From positions 1,984,001 to 2,048,000 of the forward strand of contig NZ_CP049255.1 of NCBI RefSeq assembly GCF_011047135.1: a stretch of DNA of 64,000 bases. The letters are read 5' to 3'. Source of the stretch: Microbacterium endophyticum (GTDB taxonomy: Bacteria; Actinomycetota; Actinomycetes; Actinomycetales; Microbacteriaceae). The notes under the pieces are model-generated. The model made no database searches and had not been told where the DNA came from. It worked only from the letters and a program-made list of their open reading frames with translations. A program made the translations under genes and the position numbers. Positions within the stretch are counted from its first letter, which is position 1. Every line of letters starts with the position of its first letter. This document shows, piece by piece, positions 7,972-16,312 of this stretch.

Positions 7972-9345
7972 ATGACCAAGCTCAGGCTGGCCATTGTCGG
8001 TGCAGGACCGGCGGGCATTTATGCCGCCGACATTCTTTTGAAAGCTGAGCGTCAGTTCGACGTTTCTATCGATCTTTTCGAGCAGCTGCCCGCGCCTTAC
8101 GGCCTCGTTCGCTATGGCGTCGCTCCCGATCACCCGCGCATCAAGGGCATCGTCAACGCGCTTCGCGATGTGCTCGATCGCGGCGACATCCGCTTCTTCG
8201 GCAACGTGCTTTTCGGCCGTGATTTGACGCTCGCAGATTTGAAGAACCACTACCACGCGGTCATTTTTTCAACCGGTGCTATTCGCGACGCCGACCTCGA
8301 TATCCCGGGCATCGACGCCGAGGGTTCCTATGGTGCTGCCGACTTCGTCAGCTGGTTCGATGGCCACCCTGATTTTCCCCGTGAATGGCCGTTGGAGGCT
8401 GAGTCTGTCGCCGTCATCGGCAATGGCAACGTCGCGCTTGACGTATCGCGCATGCTGGCCAAACATGCAGAAGATCTCTTGCCGACCGAGATACCTGACA
8501 ACGTCTACGCCGGACTCAGTGAAAGCCGTGTCACCGATGTGCATGTGTTTGGGCGTCGTGGACCAGCCCAGGTCAAGTTCACCCCGCTGGAACTGCGTGA
8601 GCTCGGTGAGCTGCGCGACGTCGACATGGTCGTCTACGACGAGGACTTCGATTACGACGAGGCATCCAAAGTTGCCATTGCCAGCAACAAGCAGGTCATG
8701 GTGATCGACCGCGTGCTACAGGCATGGCGGAAGCGCCCGAGCGTCAATAACGCCGGCGGAGAAGCGTCGCGCCGCCTGCACCTTCATTTCTGGGCGAACC
8801 CCGTAGAGGTGAAGAAGGATGCCGACGGCCGTGTCACGTCGTTCGTCTACGAGCGCACTCGGCCCGACGGTGAGGGCGGCGTAGAAGGTACCGGCGAGAT
8901 GCGCGAGGTCGCTATCCAGGCGATGTACCGCGCCGTCGGCTACTTCGGCTCGCCGCTGGCGGATGTTCCGTTCGACAAGCGCCACGGTGTGATCCCTAAC
9001 CACGAGGGTCAAGTGCTGCACAAGAACTCGAATGAGCGTGTTCCTGGCGTCTACGCGACCGGGTGGATCAAGCGAGGACCTGTCGGACTCATCGGCCACA
9101 CCAAGTCGGATGCGATGGAGACGGTTCGTCACATCATCAATGACCAAGCATCCTGGTGGCAGCCGGAGGATGACTCCGAGGGGGCCATCCCGGCGCTTCT
9201 CGCGGAGCGTGACGTCAAGTGGACCGACCTCGACGGATGGCACTTGCTCGACCAGCACGAGATCGCTCTGGGAGCACCCCACGAGCGCGCTCGCATCAAG
9301 GTCGTCGCGCGCGACGAAATGGTGCGCGTCTCCCGCGGGGAGTAG
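7972..9345 (+). CDS. Ferredoxin/adrenodoxin-type NADP+ reductase (FprA-like)
   Basis: A 457-residue flavoprotein that passes electrons between NADPH and a ferredoxin. The N-terminal FAD-binding motif is IVGAGPAGIYAADIL, followed by PYGLVRYGVAPDHPRIKGI, typical of the adrenodoxin-reductase group; the NADPH-binding site is VIGNGNVALDVSRML, and GWIKRGPVGLIGHTKSDAMET closes the FAD site. A good ribosome site (AAAGGA) lies 8 bases before the ATG, unlike most genes here. The protein is close in architecture to mycobacterial FprA, which can serve P450s or iron-sulfur systems; the partner ferredoxin is not in the window. Confidence 0.92.
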   Translation: MTKLRLAIVGAGPAGIYAADILLKAERQFDVSIDLFEQLPAPYGLVRYGVAPDHPRIKGIVNALRDVLDRGDIRFFGNVLFGRDLTLADLKNHYHAVIFSTGAIRDADLDIPGIDAEGSYGAADFVSWFDGHPDFPREWPLEAESVAVIGNGNVALDVSRMLAKHAEDLLPTEIPDNVYAGLSESRVTDVHVFGRRGPAQVKFTPLELRELGELRDVDMVVYDEDFDYDEASKVAIASNKQVMVIDRVLQAWRKRPSVNNAGGEASRRLHLHFWANPVEVKKDADGRVTSFVYERTRPDGEGGVEGTGEMREVAIQAMYRAVGYFGSPLADVPFDKRHGVIPNHEGQVLHKNSNERVPGVYATGWIKRGPVGLIGHTKSDAMETVRHIINDQASWWQPEDDSEGAIPALLAERDVKWTDLDGWHLLDQHEIALGAPHERARIKVVARDEMVRVSRGE

Positions 9346-9376
9346 GCGAAAGCGGGCATTCGGGCATCTCCCGGAA

Positions 9377-9382
9377 TAGGCT
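9377..9382 (+). promoter_or_regulatory. -10 element of the hydrolase gene (leaderless)
   Basis: TAGGCT, exactly 6 bases before the ATG at 9389; no Shine-Dalgarno sequence. Confidence 0.5.
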
Positions 9383-9388
9383 GCCCGC

Positions 9389-10378
9389 ATGAGCGGTCGG
9401 AAGAGTTCAGGCTGGACGCTCGACGTTCTCGGGCAGGGTTTCGAGCAGTACACACTCGAACTTCAGCCCGATGACGAGGGCGATGTCGTTGCCACAGTGG
9501 TGCGACACCTGCCGAACCCGCTTACGGCGTGGAATAAGCCGCTCCGAAACGTTGACGTGCTCTACGTGCACGGTTGGTCGGACTACTTCTTTCAGCGTGA
9601 AGAAGCACGCTTCTTCACCGAACTCGGCGCACGCTTCTATGCGCTTGACCTTCGTAAATACGGCCGGAGTCTGCGCGATGGTCAAACGCCGGGGTACATT
9701 ACCGACCTCGCGACGTACGACGAGGATATCGAGGGCGCGATTCAACTCATCGGGCAGGGCCGGAATGCCTCTCGCTTGCTCGTGTTGGTGGGCCACTCGA
9801 CGGGCGGTTTGATACTCACGCTCTGGGCGGCGCGGCACCCCGGCGTGGCAGCGGCGCTCATCCTCAACAGCCCGTGGCTAGAACTGCAGATCGGTTCTCT
9901 CGGCCGCGCAGCGCTCGCGCCGATCGTGGGCGTCCGCGCGCGGTATGAGCCTCGCGGCACACAACCGGTTGTCGATCTCGGGTTCTACACGCGCGCGCAG
10001 CACGATCTGGGTGCAGGGGCAGAGGCGTATCCAGCGTGGCGGCCCGAACGCGGCTTTCCCACGCACCCTGGATGGCTCAACGCCATCATCTTGGGGCACT
10101 CGAAAATCGCTGAGGGCGTGGACGTGGGCTGTCCGGTGCTGGTGCTGCTGTCAATGCGCTCCACGCCGCCGGTGCGCTGGGTGACGGCGATGACATCATC
10201 GGACTCTGTTCTCGTCGTCGACGATATTGCCCGAGCATCCCTCAAAATCGGAAAGCTTGTCACCGTCGCTCGCATCGAAGATGCGATTCACGATGTCTTT
10301 TTGTCGGCACCGGGCGCACGTGCCGAGGCATACGCCGTGCTGCGAAACTGGGTCGTCGCCGCACACACTTCATTGTGA
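9389..10378 (+). CDS. Alpha/beta hydrolase (serine aminopeptidase S33-like)
   Basis: A 329-residue cytoplasmic protein. The nucleophile elbow is GHSTGG (near residue 138), the oxyanion-side stretch is VLYVHGWSDYFFQ, and a late Asp/His pair (VLVVDDIARA ... IEDAIHDVFLS) supplies the rest of the triad. Its closest theme is the monoglyceride-lipase/lysophospholipase group of the S33 clan. The substrate is unknown and the neighbours give no hint. A leaderless promoter precedes it, and a strong hairpin terminator follows within 10 bases. Confidence 0.85.
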   Translation: MSGRKSSGWTLDVLGQGFEQYTLELQPDDEGDVVATVVRHLPNPLTAWNKPLRNVDVLYVHGWSDYFFQREEARFFTELGARFYALDLRKYGRSLRDGQTPGYITDLATYDEDIEGAIQLIGQGRNASRLLVLVGHSTGGLILTLWAARHPGVAAALILNSPWLELQIGSLGRAALAPIVGVRARYEPRGTQPVVDLGFYTRAQHDLGAGAEAYPAWRPERGFPTHPGWLNAIILGHSKIAEGVDVGCPVLVLLSMRSTPPVRWVTAMTSSDSVLVVDDIARASLKIGKLVTVARIEDAIHDVFLSAPGARAEAYAVLRNWVVAAHTSL

Positions 10379-10387
10379 ACGTAAAAA

Positions 10388-10417
10388 GGGGTGTGCCCGG
10401 TTTCCCAGGCACACCCC
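10388..10417. terminator. Bidirectional intrinsic terminator
   Basis: GGGGTGTGCC, a 10-base loop, then GGCACACCCC: a perfect 10-bp GC-rich stem between two convergent genes. An A-run (10383-10387) precedes it, giving a T-run on the minus strand, so it should stop the iron-lipoprotein transcript as well as the hydrolase. Confidence 0.8.
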
Positions 10418-10433
10418 TCGCTCAAAAATCGGG

Positions 10434-11450
10434 CTACGCGACCTTGTCGGCACTGCGGATGATGTCCGCCAGCTTCGTCATCTGCTCTGCCTGTGAGGCG
10501 TAGTCAAAGGCTGCGACCTGCCACGGGTACACCTGTCCGGCGCTCAGCGCCGGGTCGTCAGCAAACGTCGCCTGTTCGAGCAGGTCGTCTTCTTGTAGAC
10601 CTTCGACGTTCATCAAGAGCACGTCTCCGGTCATCATGTCGCCGACGTTCTCCCAGCTGTAGATATCCCAGTAGTAGTCGCCATCGGGATTCAGGTTCGT
10701 GAAGTTCACACCGAGGCTGCCGTAGAGGGCAGTCTCGGGCTCGTCTTCTGGCTTCACGACGTACATGCCATCGGTATCCGCGTACGCTTGCGTGATCTCG
10801 ACGTCGTTCTCGGCGGCTGCGGCGGTCAGATCGGCGGCTGCGGCATCGTATTCGGTTTTGGCTTCCGAGATCGTGTCATCACTTACTCCGAGCGCCGAAG
10901 CCAGGCTGTTGAAGCTATCGATGACGTCGCTACCGTTGCCGCCAATTTCGATAGCGACAATCGGGGCGATTTTCTCCAATTGGGCCTGCTGCTCAACATC
11001 GGCGAACGCGTAGTAGGGGCCCTCGAGGTCAAGAGTGCCGTCGCGGTCTTTCGGATAAATGCCCGTCACGATGATGTCGGGTGCCGCCGCGGCGAGCGCC
11101 TCGAGGTCGATTTCACCGTAGCTGTTGCCGACGATGGCGACGTTCGACAGGTCGTAGTCGGCGAAGCGATCGTCGCTTGCAACGTCTTGACGTCCGAAGA
11201 TTGCTACGGGCTCCAGCCCGTAGCTCATCATTCCGATCGCGTAGTCGGCATAGCTCGCGATCTTTTCTGGCTTGTGATCGAGGGTGACCGTCGTGCCCGT
11301 GTCATCCGTGTAGCTCCACTCGGCGTCTGTCGACGTGTCAGATGACGTCGAAGCAGTCGATGCGGAGCATCCAGCGAGAGCGGTCATGGCCACCGCGAGA
11401 ACAGGAACGAAGATGCGCGCGGCACGATGCCGCAAGGTCGAAGAGGTCAT
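10434..11450 (-). CDS. Iron-siderophore ABC transporter substrate-binding lipoprotein
   Basis: A 338-residue lipoprotein that binds a ferric siderophore outside the membrane and delivers it to the FecCD-type permeases encoded upstream on the same strand. The signal peptide ends in the lipobox LAGC (Cys near residue 28), then a Ser/Thr-rich linker, then the periplasmic-binding (TroA-like) domain opening with EWSYTDDTGTTVTLDHKPEKIASY. DIIVTGIYP and a late VYPWQVAAFDYASQAEQM fit the family. The start codon directly abuts an iron box that contains its -10 element. Ligand specificity cannot be read from sequence. Confidence 0.92.
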   Translation of the reverse strand: MTSSTLRHRAARIFVPVLAVAMTALAGCSASTASTSSDTSTDAEWSYTDDTGTTVTLDHKPEKIASYADYAIGMMSYGLEPVAIFGRQDVASDDRFADYDLSNVAIVGNSYGEIDLEALAAAAPDIIVTGIYPKDRDGTLDLEGPYYAFADVEQQAQLEKIAPIVAIEIGGNGSDVIDSFNSLASALGVSDDTISEAKTEYDAAAADLTAAAAENDVEITQAYADTDGMYVVKPEDEPETALYGSLGVNFTNLNPDGDYYWDIYSWENVGDMMTGDVLLMNVEGLQEDDLLEQATFADDPALSAGQVYPWQVAAFDYASQAEQMTKLADIIRSADKVA

Positions 11451-11477
11451 TTAATTAGGTTAGCCGAACCTAATTAA
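11451..11477. promoter_or_regulatory. DtxR/IdeR iron box over the lipoprotein promoter
   Basis: The core 19-mer TTAGGTTAGCCGAACCTAA (11455-11473) is almost identical to the established DtxR/IdeR consensus; perfect 11-base arms extend over 11451-11461 and 11467-11477. On the minus strand TAACCT (11457-11462) inside the box lies 6 bases before the ATG at 11450, so iron-loaded repressor would cover the -10 of a leaderless promoter. The box also contains the stop codon of the upstream ATPase gene. Confidence 0.9.
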
Positions 11478-12316
11478 AACTCCACATCGTGGTGCGCGGC
11501 CACCTGTTCCGTGTGTACGAACGTCGGGTCGAGCGGCACGACGAGCGGCGAGCCGGTGTGCGGATCCGCGATCACAAGTGCTTCAAGGTCAAAAGCGTCT
11601 CGCAGGATGCCGGGGGTCAACACCTCCCATGGCGTTCCGTCGGCGACCACTTTGCCGTCTTTGATTGCGACAAGCCGGTGGGAGTAACGCGCAGCAAGGG
11701 TGAGGTCGTGCAGCACCATGACGACAGTCGCACCACGATCGCGGTTTATCTGCGCCACCAAACGCAGCACGTCGATCTGGTGTGTGAGGTCGAGAAATGT
11801 TGTCGGCTCGTCAAGAAGAATCGTGGGAGCTTCTTGAGCGAGCACAAGCGCGATCCACGCGCGCTGCAGCTGGCCACCAGAGAGCGACCCGGCATCTCGG
11901 TCAGCGAGTTCATCGAGTCCAGTCGACGTCAACGCGGCATCGACTATCGCTGAGTCTTTGGCCGTCCATGCCTGCCAGAGACTCTGGTGGGGGTGGCGTC
12001 CTCGCGCGACAAGATCCCGCACCGAGGTCGCCGACGGTGTGACGGGTTTTTGGGGCAAGATCGCGAGGCGCTTCGCGACTTCTCGTGTCGGGGTCTCGCG
12101 AACGGGGCGGCCCTCAAGGAGAACATCGCCCGATGTTGCGTGCAGAAGGCGCCCGAACGCTTTGAGAAGCGTCGATTTGCCGCAGCCATTGGCGCCGATC
12201 AGGGTCGTGATTTCGCCTTCTTCGATGCGAAGATCAAGGTTTTGAAAGATCACGTTTTGCTCGTACGCGAGAGTGACTCCCCGCGCTTCGAGCGTCGGCA
12301 TCCGATCTTCGTTCAT
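11474..12316 (-). CDS. Iron-siderophore ABC transporter ATP-binding protein (FepC-like)
   Basis: A 280-residue ABC ATPase that powers the two FecCD permeases at the cytoplasmic face. Walker A is GANGCGKST, the signature is LSGGQLQRAWIA, and Walker B is TILLDEPTTFLDL followed by the H-loop in VVMVLHDLTLAARYS. The VARGRHPHQSLW segment is typical of siderophore (not zinc or manganese) importers. It starts with a 4-base ATGA overlap with the preceding permease gene. Its stop codon lies inside the iron box of the next gene. Confidence 0.94.
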   Translation of the reverse strand: MNEDRMPTLEARGVTLAYEQNVIFQNLDLRIEEGEITTLIGANGCGKSTLLKAFGRLLHATSGDVLLEGRPVRETPTREVAKRLAILPQKPVTPSATSVRDLVARGRHPHQSLWQAWTAKDSAIVDAALTSTGLDELADRDAGSLSGGQLQRAWIALVLAQEAPTILLDEPTTFLDLTHQIDVLRLVAQINRDRGATVVMVLHDLTLAARYSHRLVAIKDGKVVADGTPWEVLTPGILRDAFDLEALVIADPHTGSPLVVPLDPTFVHTEQVAAHHDVEF

Positions 12317-13368
12317 GCGGTGCTCCCTTTTGACGAGCGGCGGGTGAGGAGCCAGATGAGGTACGGGGCTCCGATGATGGCGGTGATGATGCCGACAGGC
12401 ACAGTGAGGGGAGTCCCCCGCGTGATGGCGTCACCGCCCGCGACGATGATGGCGCCCATGAGAGCGGATGCGATGAGTGGCGGTCTGCCGTAACCGCCGA
12501 GTCGACGAGCGATCTGGGGCGCGACGAACGCGACGAACTCGATTGGTCCACCCGCCGAGACCGCCGCGGCGGTTAAAACGACCGCACACGCGATGACGAC
12601 CAGGCGGTGACGCTGAACTGAAACGCCGAGGGCGACGGGCATCTCATCGCCCAGTTGACTGATGTCGAGGTTCTTGGTCTGCAAAAGTGCAATTGGCAGC
12701 ACGACGACAAGCACGATCACGACGGGCCACACGCTGGCCCAGGAGATACCCGAGAGGCTTCCAACGAGCCACTGTGCGGCGGTTGCTGCCGCCGAAATCT
12801 GTGCGCGCGCGATGAGGTAGCTGGTCACGCCGCCGAACATCGCCGTCAGCCCGATACCGATGAGAATGAGCCGGTAGGTGTCGACGCCATCTCGCCACGC
12901 CAGCGCGTAGATGAGCGCGGCGGCGATAACGGCTCCGATGACGGCGGCCAGCGGTACGCCAACGCTCAAGAGCCCCGCGCCGACACTGTAGGTACCACCC
13001 GCGAGGACGATCGCGGCGACGGCGCCGAGGCTCGCCCCGGATGTCACTCCGAGAATGTCGGGCGAGGCGAGAGGGTTCCGCGCGAAAGTCTGCGTCAGCG
13101 CGCCGGCGATGGCAAGACTCGCACCGATCACGACAGCACCAGCGACGCGCGGCATCCGCAGATCGAAGACGATGAGTTGCTCACCCGAGGTGCCGTCGCC
13201 CGTGAGAGTACGAAGCAGATCACCGATGCTCATTGCCGAAGAGCCGACAGACAGGCCGATCAGCACACACAGCACGAGGGCGACAGCGAGCGATGCTGTG
13301 GCAACGAGCGCGCGCGGATGCCGTCGCTTCGGCGTGACGGAACGATCGTCGAGCATCGTCGTAGTCAC
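12313..13368 (-). CDS. FecCD-family iron-siderophore permease, second subunit
   Basis: A 351-residue inner-membrane permease with about nine or ten helices. Family landmarks: LRMPRVAGAVVIGASLAIAG, NPLASPDILGVTSGASLGAV, GGPIEFVAFVAPQIAR. The start is taken at a GTG at 13368 because it forms a 4-base GTGA overlap with the stop of the first permease gene; an upstream in-frame extension to 13536 only reads the other gene out of frame. It probably forms a heterodimer with the product of 13365-14375. Confidence 0.93.
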   Translation of the reverse strand: MTTTMLDDRSVTPKRRHPRALVATASLAVALVLCVLIGLSVGSSAMSIGDLLRTLTGDGTSGEQLIVFDLRMPRVAGAVVIGASLAIAGALTQTFARNPLASPDILGVTSGASLGAVAAIVLAGGTYSVGAGLLSVGVPLAAVIGAVIAAALIYALAWRDGVDTYRLILIGIGLTAMFGGVTSYLIARAQISAAATAAQWLVGSLSGISWASVWPVVIVLVVVLPIALLQTKNLDISQLGDEMPVALGVSVQRHRLVVIACAVVLTAAAVSAGGPIEFVAFVAPQIARRLGGYGRPPLIASALMGAIIVAGGDAITRGTPLTVPVGIITAIIGAPYLIWLLTRRSSKGSTA

Positions 13369-14375
13369 AGTGCCGCCACCTTTCCCCGCCGCACGATAGC
13401 GATGAAGACGATTCCGCCGAGCACCGCCAAGACAACACCGACCGGAACTTCGGCGCTTCCCCCGATCAGACGCCCGACGACATCGCAAGCGAGAAGTACT
13501 GTCGCGCCGATGAGGCCGGAGGCAGGTAGCAGCCACGCGTGGTTTCCGCCGACAAGGGATCGTGCGATGTGCGGCGCCGTTAGTCCCACAAAACCGATTG
13601 GTCCGGTAATTGCGACAGCACTTGCCGTGAGCAGTGTGATCGCTCCGAGCCCGATGAGCCTGGCACGGATGAGATTTTCACCCAGACCGTGCGCGAGCTC
13701 GGTACCGAGCGCCAGGTTGTTGAGGGAGCGGATGTTGAACAACGCGAGAGCGAGTCCGGCGATCGCGAAGACCGCGGCAGCTGCGAGGCCATCGAGCGAG
13801 CGGCCCGAGAGCGACCCGACAACCCAGATGCGATAGGCCGCGAGTGTGGTCTCATCGCTCAGGACGAGAAGAGAGGTGAAGGCGACGAGTAGCGCCGAAA
13901 CGGCCGATCCTGCAATGGCAAGGGGCACGGGGCTGGCAAGTCCTCGGCCGAGAGCGGCGACAGAAAATACCACCACGCTGGCGACGATTGCACCGACGAG
14001 CGCGAGCCATAGCGTCGTGATGATCGATGATGTTCCGAAGACGTAGACACCGATGACGACGGCGAGGCTCGCACCGGCTGACACTCCGAAGATGCCAGGG
14101 TCAGCGAGGGGGTTTCGGGTCTGCCCCTGCATGACGGCGCCAGCAATACCGAGGCAGAAACCGACAAAAATGCCGAGAACAGTGCGAGGCACCCGGGAGC
14201 CCCACACGATCGCGTCGGCATCGGTGTCCGGCGCGAACAAGCCCCGCAACACCTCAACGGGCGAGATGAGATTACTGCCGAGGAGCAAGCTGACAGTGCC
14301 GATAGCGAGGGCACCGGCAACGAGGGACGCGATCACGAGCGCGCGGGCGCGCGTCTGTGGTCGAAAAGAACGCAT
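13365..14375 (-). CDS. FecCD-family iron-siderophore permease, first subunit
   Basis: A 336-residue permease with the same landmarks as its partner: SRVPRTVLGIFVGFCLGIAG, NPLADPGIFGVSAGASLAVV, GPIGFVGLTAPHIAR. It is the first gene of a translationally coupled permease-permease-ATPase operon. Two ATGs are possible (14381, 14375); 14375 is preferred because a TACGCT hexamer lies 7 bases before it, whereas 14381 would sit directly against the hexamer. Its promoter shares one iron box with the divergent siderophore-interacting gene, so import and iron release should be induced together under iron starvation. Confidence 0.92.
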   Translation of the reverse strand: MRSFRPQTRARALVIASLVAGALAIGTVSLLLGSNLISPVEVLRGLFAPDTDADAIVWGSRVPRTVLGIFVGFCLGIAGAVMQGQTRNPLADPGIFGVSAGASLAVVIGVYVFGTSSIITTLWLALVGAIVASVVVFSVAALGRGLASPVPLAIAGSAVSALLVAFTSLLVLSDETTLAAYRIWVVGSLSGRSLDGLAAAAVFAIAGLALALFNIRSLNNLALGTELAHGLGENLIRARLIGLGAITLLTASAVAITGPIGFVGLTAPHIARSLVGGNHAWLLPASGLIGATVLLACDVVGRLIGGSAEVPVGVVLAVLGGIVFIAIVRRGKVAAL

Positions 14376-14380
14376 GCACA

Positions 14381-14405
14381 TAAGCGTAGCCTCACCTAAT
14401 AAGAT
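14381..14405. promoter_or_regulatory. Shared DtxR/IdeR iron box and divergent leaderless promoters
   Basis: On the minus strand 14399-14381 reads TTAGGTGAGGCTACGCTTA, a good match to the DtxR/IdeR consensus. It contains the permease -10 (TACGCT, 14383-14388) and touches the plus-strand -10 of the siderophore-interacting gene (TAAGAT, 14400-14405, 6 bases before its GTG). One bound repressor could therefore block both directions. Confidence 0.82.
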
Positions 14406-14411
14406 CTACTC

Positions 14412-15233
14412 GTGGCCCGCTATCCAAGACTCATGCCGACTGCCCCTCAGCTCGTGACTGCTGAGGTCGCGCGCACGGTGCGTCTTTCCCCGTCCTTTCA
14501 GCGCGTAACGCTCAGAGGGGGCACGCTCGACGACTTCGAGTGGGGCGGGTTTGATCACTGGTTCCGCCTCTTCATCCCGCCGAAGGTGGGGATGCCGCTT
14601 ACCCTCCCGCCCGTCAACGGGCGGGTCTGGTGGAAGCCGTACCTCGCGATGCCAGACGAGTTACGCCCTCACTACAGCAACTACACGGTTTCTGACGTGC
14701 GCCGCGGAGAGAACGGATCCGAGATGGACATCGACGTCGTGCTCCACTGGGATCACGATGGAAATCTCGCGGGTGGTGTCGCGATTTGGGCTGCTACCGC
14801 AGCAACTGGATCGCCGGTGGGCTTCCTCGACCAGGGGCTGCTCTTTGATCGACCAGAGGATGCCACTGAGGTCCATGTCATCTCGGACGAAACCGGTCTG
14901 CCGGCTATTCGCGGCATCCTTCGTGACCTCGATGCCTCGGTGACGGGCACTGCGATCATTGAGGTCGCGGCATCCGGAGATGTCGAACAGCTTGCCGCCC
15001 CCGCGGGCGTTGAAGTCATCTGGATTCCTCGCGACGCGGCGCACGAGGTGCCGGGAGTCAGGGCGCTCGCCGCGCTTGCCGCGCGCCCCGCTCCGGACGC
15101 GGGTGCCTATGCGTTCATCGTGGGAGAGTCATCACTCGCGACGGAAGGCCGTCGAGTGCTTCACCGCGCTGGGCTCCCAAAGTCGCGAATCACGTTCTCC
15201 GGCTTCTGGAAGCACAGCCCTGTAGCTTCGTGA
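14412..15233 (+). CDS. Siderophore-interacting protein (FAD-binding ferric-siderophore reductase)
   Basis: A 273-residue flavoprotein of the SIP family, which reduces ferric siderophores in the cytoplasm to release iron. The FAD-binding beta-barrel comes first (FQRVTLRGG ... WFRLFIPPK ... YSNYTVSDVRR, the RxYTxR-like flavin-contact region being YSNYTVSDV), then the NAD(P)H-binding SIP domain (GDVEQLAAPAGVEVIWIPRD ... FIVGESS) ending in FSGFWKHS. It is transcribed away from the permease operon off the same iron box. The GTG at 14412 fits the leaderless promoter; an ATG at 14433 is an alternative. Confidence 0.92.
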   Translation: MARYPRLMPTAPQLVTAEVARTVRLSPSFQRVTLRGGTLDDFEWGGFDHWFRLFIPPKVGMPLTLPPVNGRVWWKPYLAMPDELRPHYSNYTVSDVRRGENGSEMDIDVVLHWDHDGNLAGGVAIWAATAATGSPVGFLDQGLLFDRPEDATEVHVISDETGLPAIRGILRDLDASVTGTAIIEVAASGDVEQLAAPAGVEVIWIPRDAAHEVPGVRALAALAARPAPDAGAYAFIVGESSLATEGRRVLHRAGLPKSRITFSGFWKHSPVAS

Positions 15234-15251
15234 CGCTCGGGCGCCAGCTCT

Positions 15252-15740
15252 CTAGCGGTAGTTGATGAACTGAAGGTCTACGTCAAGGTCAGCAGCCTTC
15301 AGCAGGCGGATGACTTCTTGCAGGTCGTCGCGACTCTTTGACTGCACGCGAAGCTCGTCGCCCTGAATCTGCGACTTGACAGCCTTCGGGCCTTCGTCGC
15401 GAATGAGTTTTCCGATCTTCTTCGCATTCTCCTGCGAGATACCGTCTTTCAAGGTCGACACGATGCGGTATTCGCGGCCGCTCGCGGCTGGTTCGCCAGA
15501 CTCAAGGCTCTTCAGAGAGATGCCACGCTTGATCAGCTTGGTCTGGAAGACGTCGAGAACAGCCTTCGCGCGCTCTTCTGAGTTCGCCTTGATGAGGATC
15601 GTTTCGCCACTCCACTCGATGGAAGAATCGGTGCCTTTGAAGTCGTAGCGCTGCTCTACTTCTTTGCGAGCCTGGTTCAGGGCGTTGTCCGCCTCCTGGT
15701 GGTCGACCTTGGACACAATGTCAAACGAGGAATCAGCCAT
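15252..15740 (-). CDS. yajQ: YajQ family nucleotide-binding protein
   Basis: A 162-residue protein that matches YajQ over its whole length: [20 protein letters not shown] at the start, the [18 protein letters not shown] segment, [20 protein letters not shown], and [29 protein letters not shown] ending. Two RRM-like ferredoxin folds are expected. Some homologues bind cyclic di-GMP, but this is not shown for actinobacterial members. TAGAAT lies 6 bases before the ATG on the minus strand (15747-15752), so the message is probably leaderless. Confidence 0.95.
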   Translation of the reverse strand: MADSSFDIVSKVDHQEADNALNQARKEVEQRYDFKGTDSSIEWSGETILIKANSEERAKAVLDVFQTKLIKRGISLKSLESGEPAASGREYRIVSTLKDGISQENAKKIGKLIRDEGPKAVKSQIQGDELRVQSKSRDDLQEVIRLLKAADLDVDLQFINYR

Positions 15741-15746
15741 GGGGAG

Positions 15747-15752
15747 ATTCTA
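15747..15752 (-). promoter_or_regulatory. -10 element of yajQ (leaderless)
   Basis: TAGAAT on the minus strand, 6 bases before the start codon at 15740. Confidence 0.5.
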
Positions 15753-15798
15753 TCGGCGTCTGTGAGGCAGGCCCTGGCGACGAGGTCGAAAGGGTTCG

Positions 15799-15804
15799 TA
15801 AGAT
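15799..15804 (+). promoter_or_regulatory. -10 element that decides the FBP gene start
   Basis: TAAGAT overlaps a first possible ATG (15803) and lies 7 bases before a second ATG (15812). The second is therefore the likely start. Confidence 0.55.
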
Positions 15805-15811
15805 GAAGCGC

Positions 15812-16312
15812 ATGCGTCCGCTGACCGAGGAAGAACTGCGCGCCTCGTTCGTCAACGCCGAAGACGACGACTTGCGCCTCCTATCTGTACCGCTCGATTT
15901 CCCGCTCACTGAGTGGGACCATCTCGATTTCCTGGCCTGGGAAGATCCGCGCGCACGCGGGCGTGCTTACGTCGTTGCAGAGCGCGACGGAACACCCACC
16001 GGCGTTGTCATGCGTGCTGCTGAAGGCAACTCTCGGGCACGCAACGCGATGTGCAATGTGTGCCATACGATGCAGCCTGGCAATCAGGTGGCGCTTTTCA
16101 CAGCGCGTAAAGCCCGAACTTCGGATGACTCAACCGAAAGCGTCGGCACGTACATCTGCCGTGATCTGTCGTGCCACGAGAACGTGCGACTCGCCCATCC
16201 CCTCGCTCCGAGCGAAGTTCGCGGCAGCGTCGATCTCAAAATCGATGGCACAAAGCGGCGCGTTTACGCGTTCGTCGACAGGGTTGCGGCGAGCGGAGAG
16301 ATGCCACAGTGA
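15812..16312 (+). CDS. FBP-domain (EF-G-binding-protein-like) treble-clef zinc protein
   Basis: A 166-residue protein. The four-cysteine knuckle is CNVC (within MCNVCHTMQPG) and C-x4-C (ICRDLSCHENVRLAHP), which is the treble-clef zinc finger of the FBP family, related to the C-terminal part of EF-G-binding FusB-type proteins. FusB frees EF-G from ribosomes stalled by fusidic acid; whether this housekeeping actinobacterial version does so is unknown. Start chosen from the -10 position (15812 rather than 15803). It overlaps the following kinase gene by 4 bases, so the two are translationally coupled. Confidence 0.85.
   Translation: MRPLTEEELRASFVNAEDDDLRLLSVPLDFPLTEWDHLDFLAWEDPRARGRAYVVAERDGTPTGVVMRAAEGNSRARNAMCNVCHTMQPGNQVALFTARKARTSDDSTESVGTYICRDLSCHENVRLAHPLAPSEVRGSVDLKIDGTKRRVYAFVDRVAASGEMPQ

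Noticed and set aside
12655..13836. A 393-codon plus-strand frame opposite the FecCD permeases.
   Set aside because: The translated sequence is polar and low in complexity, the typical complement of membrane-protein codons.
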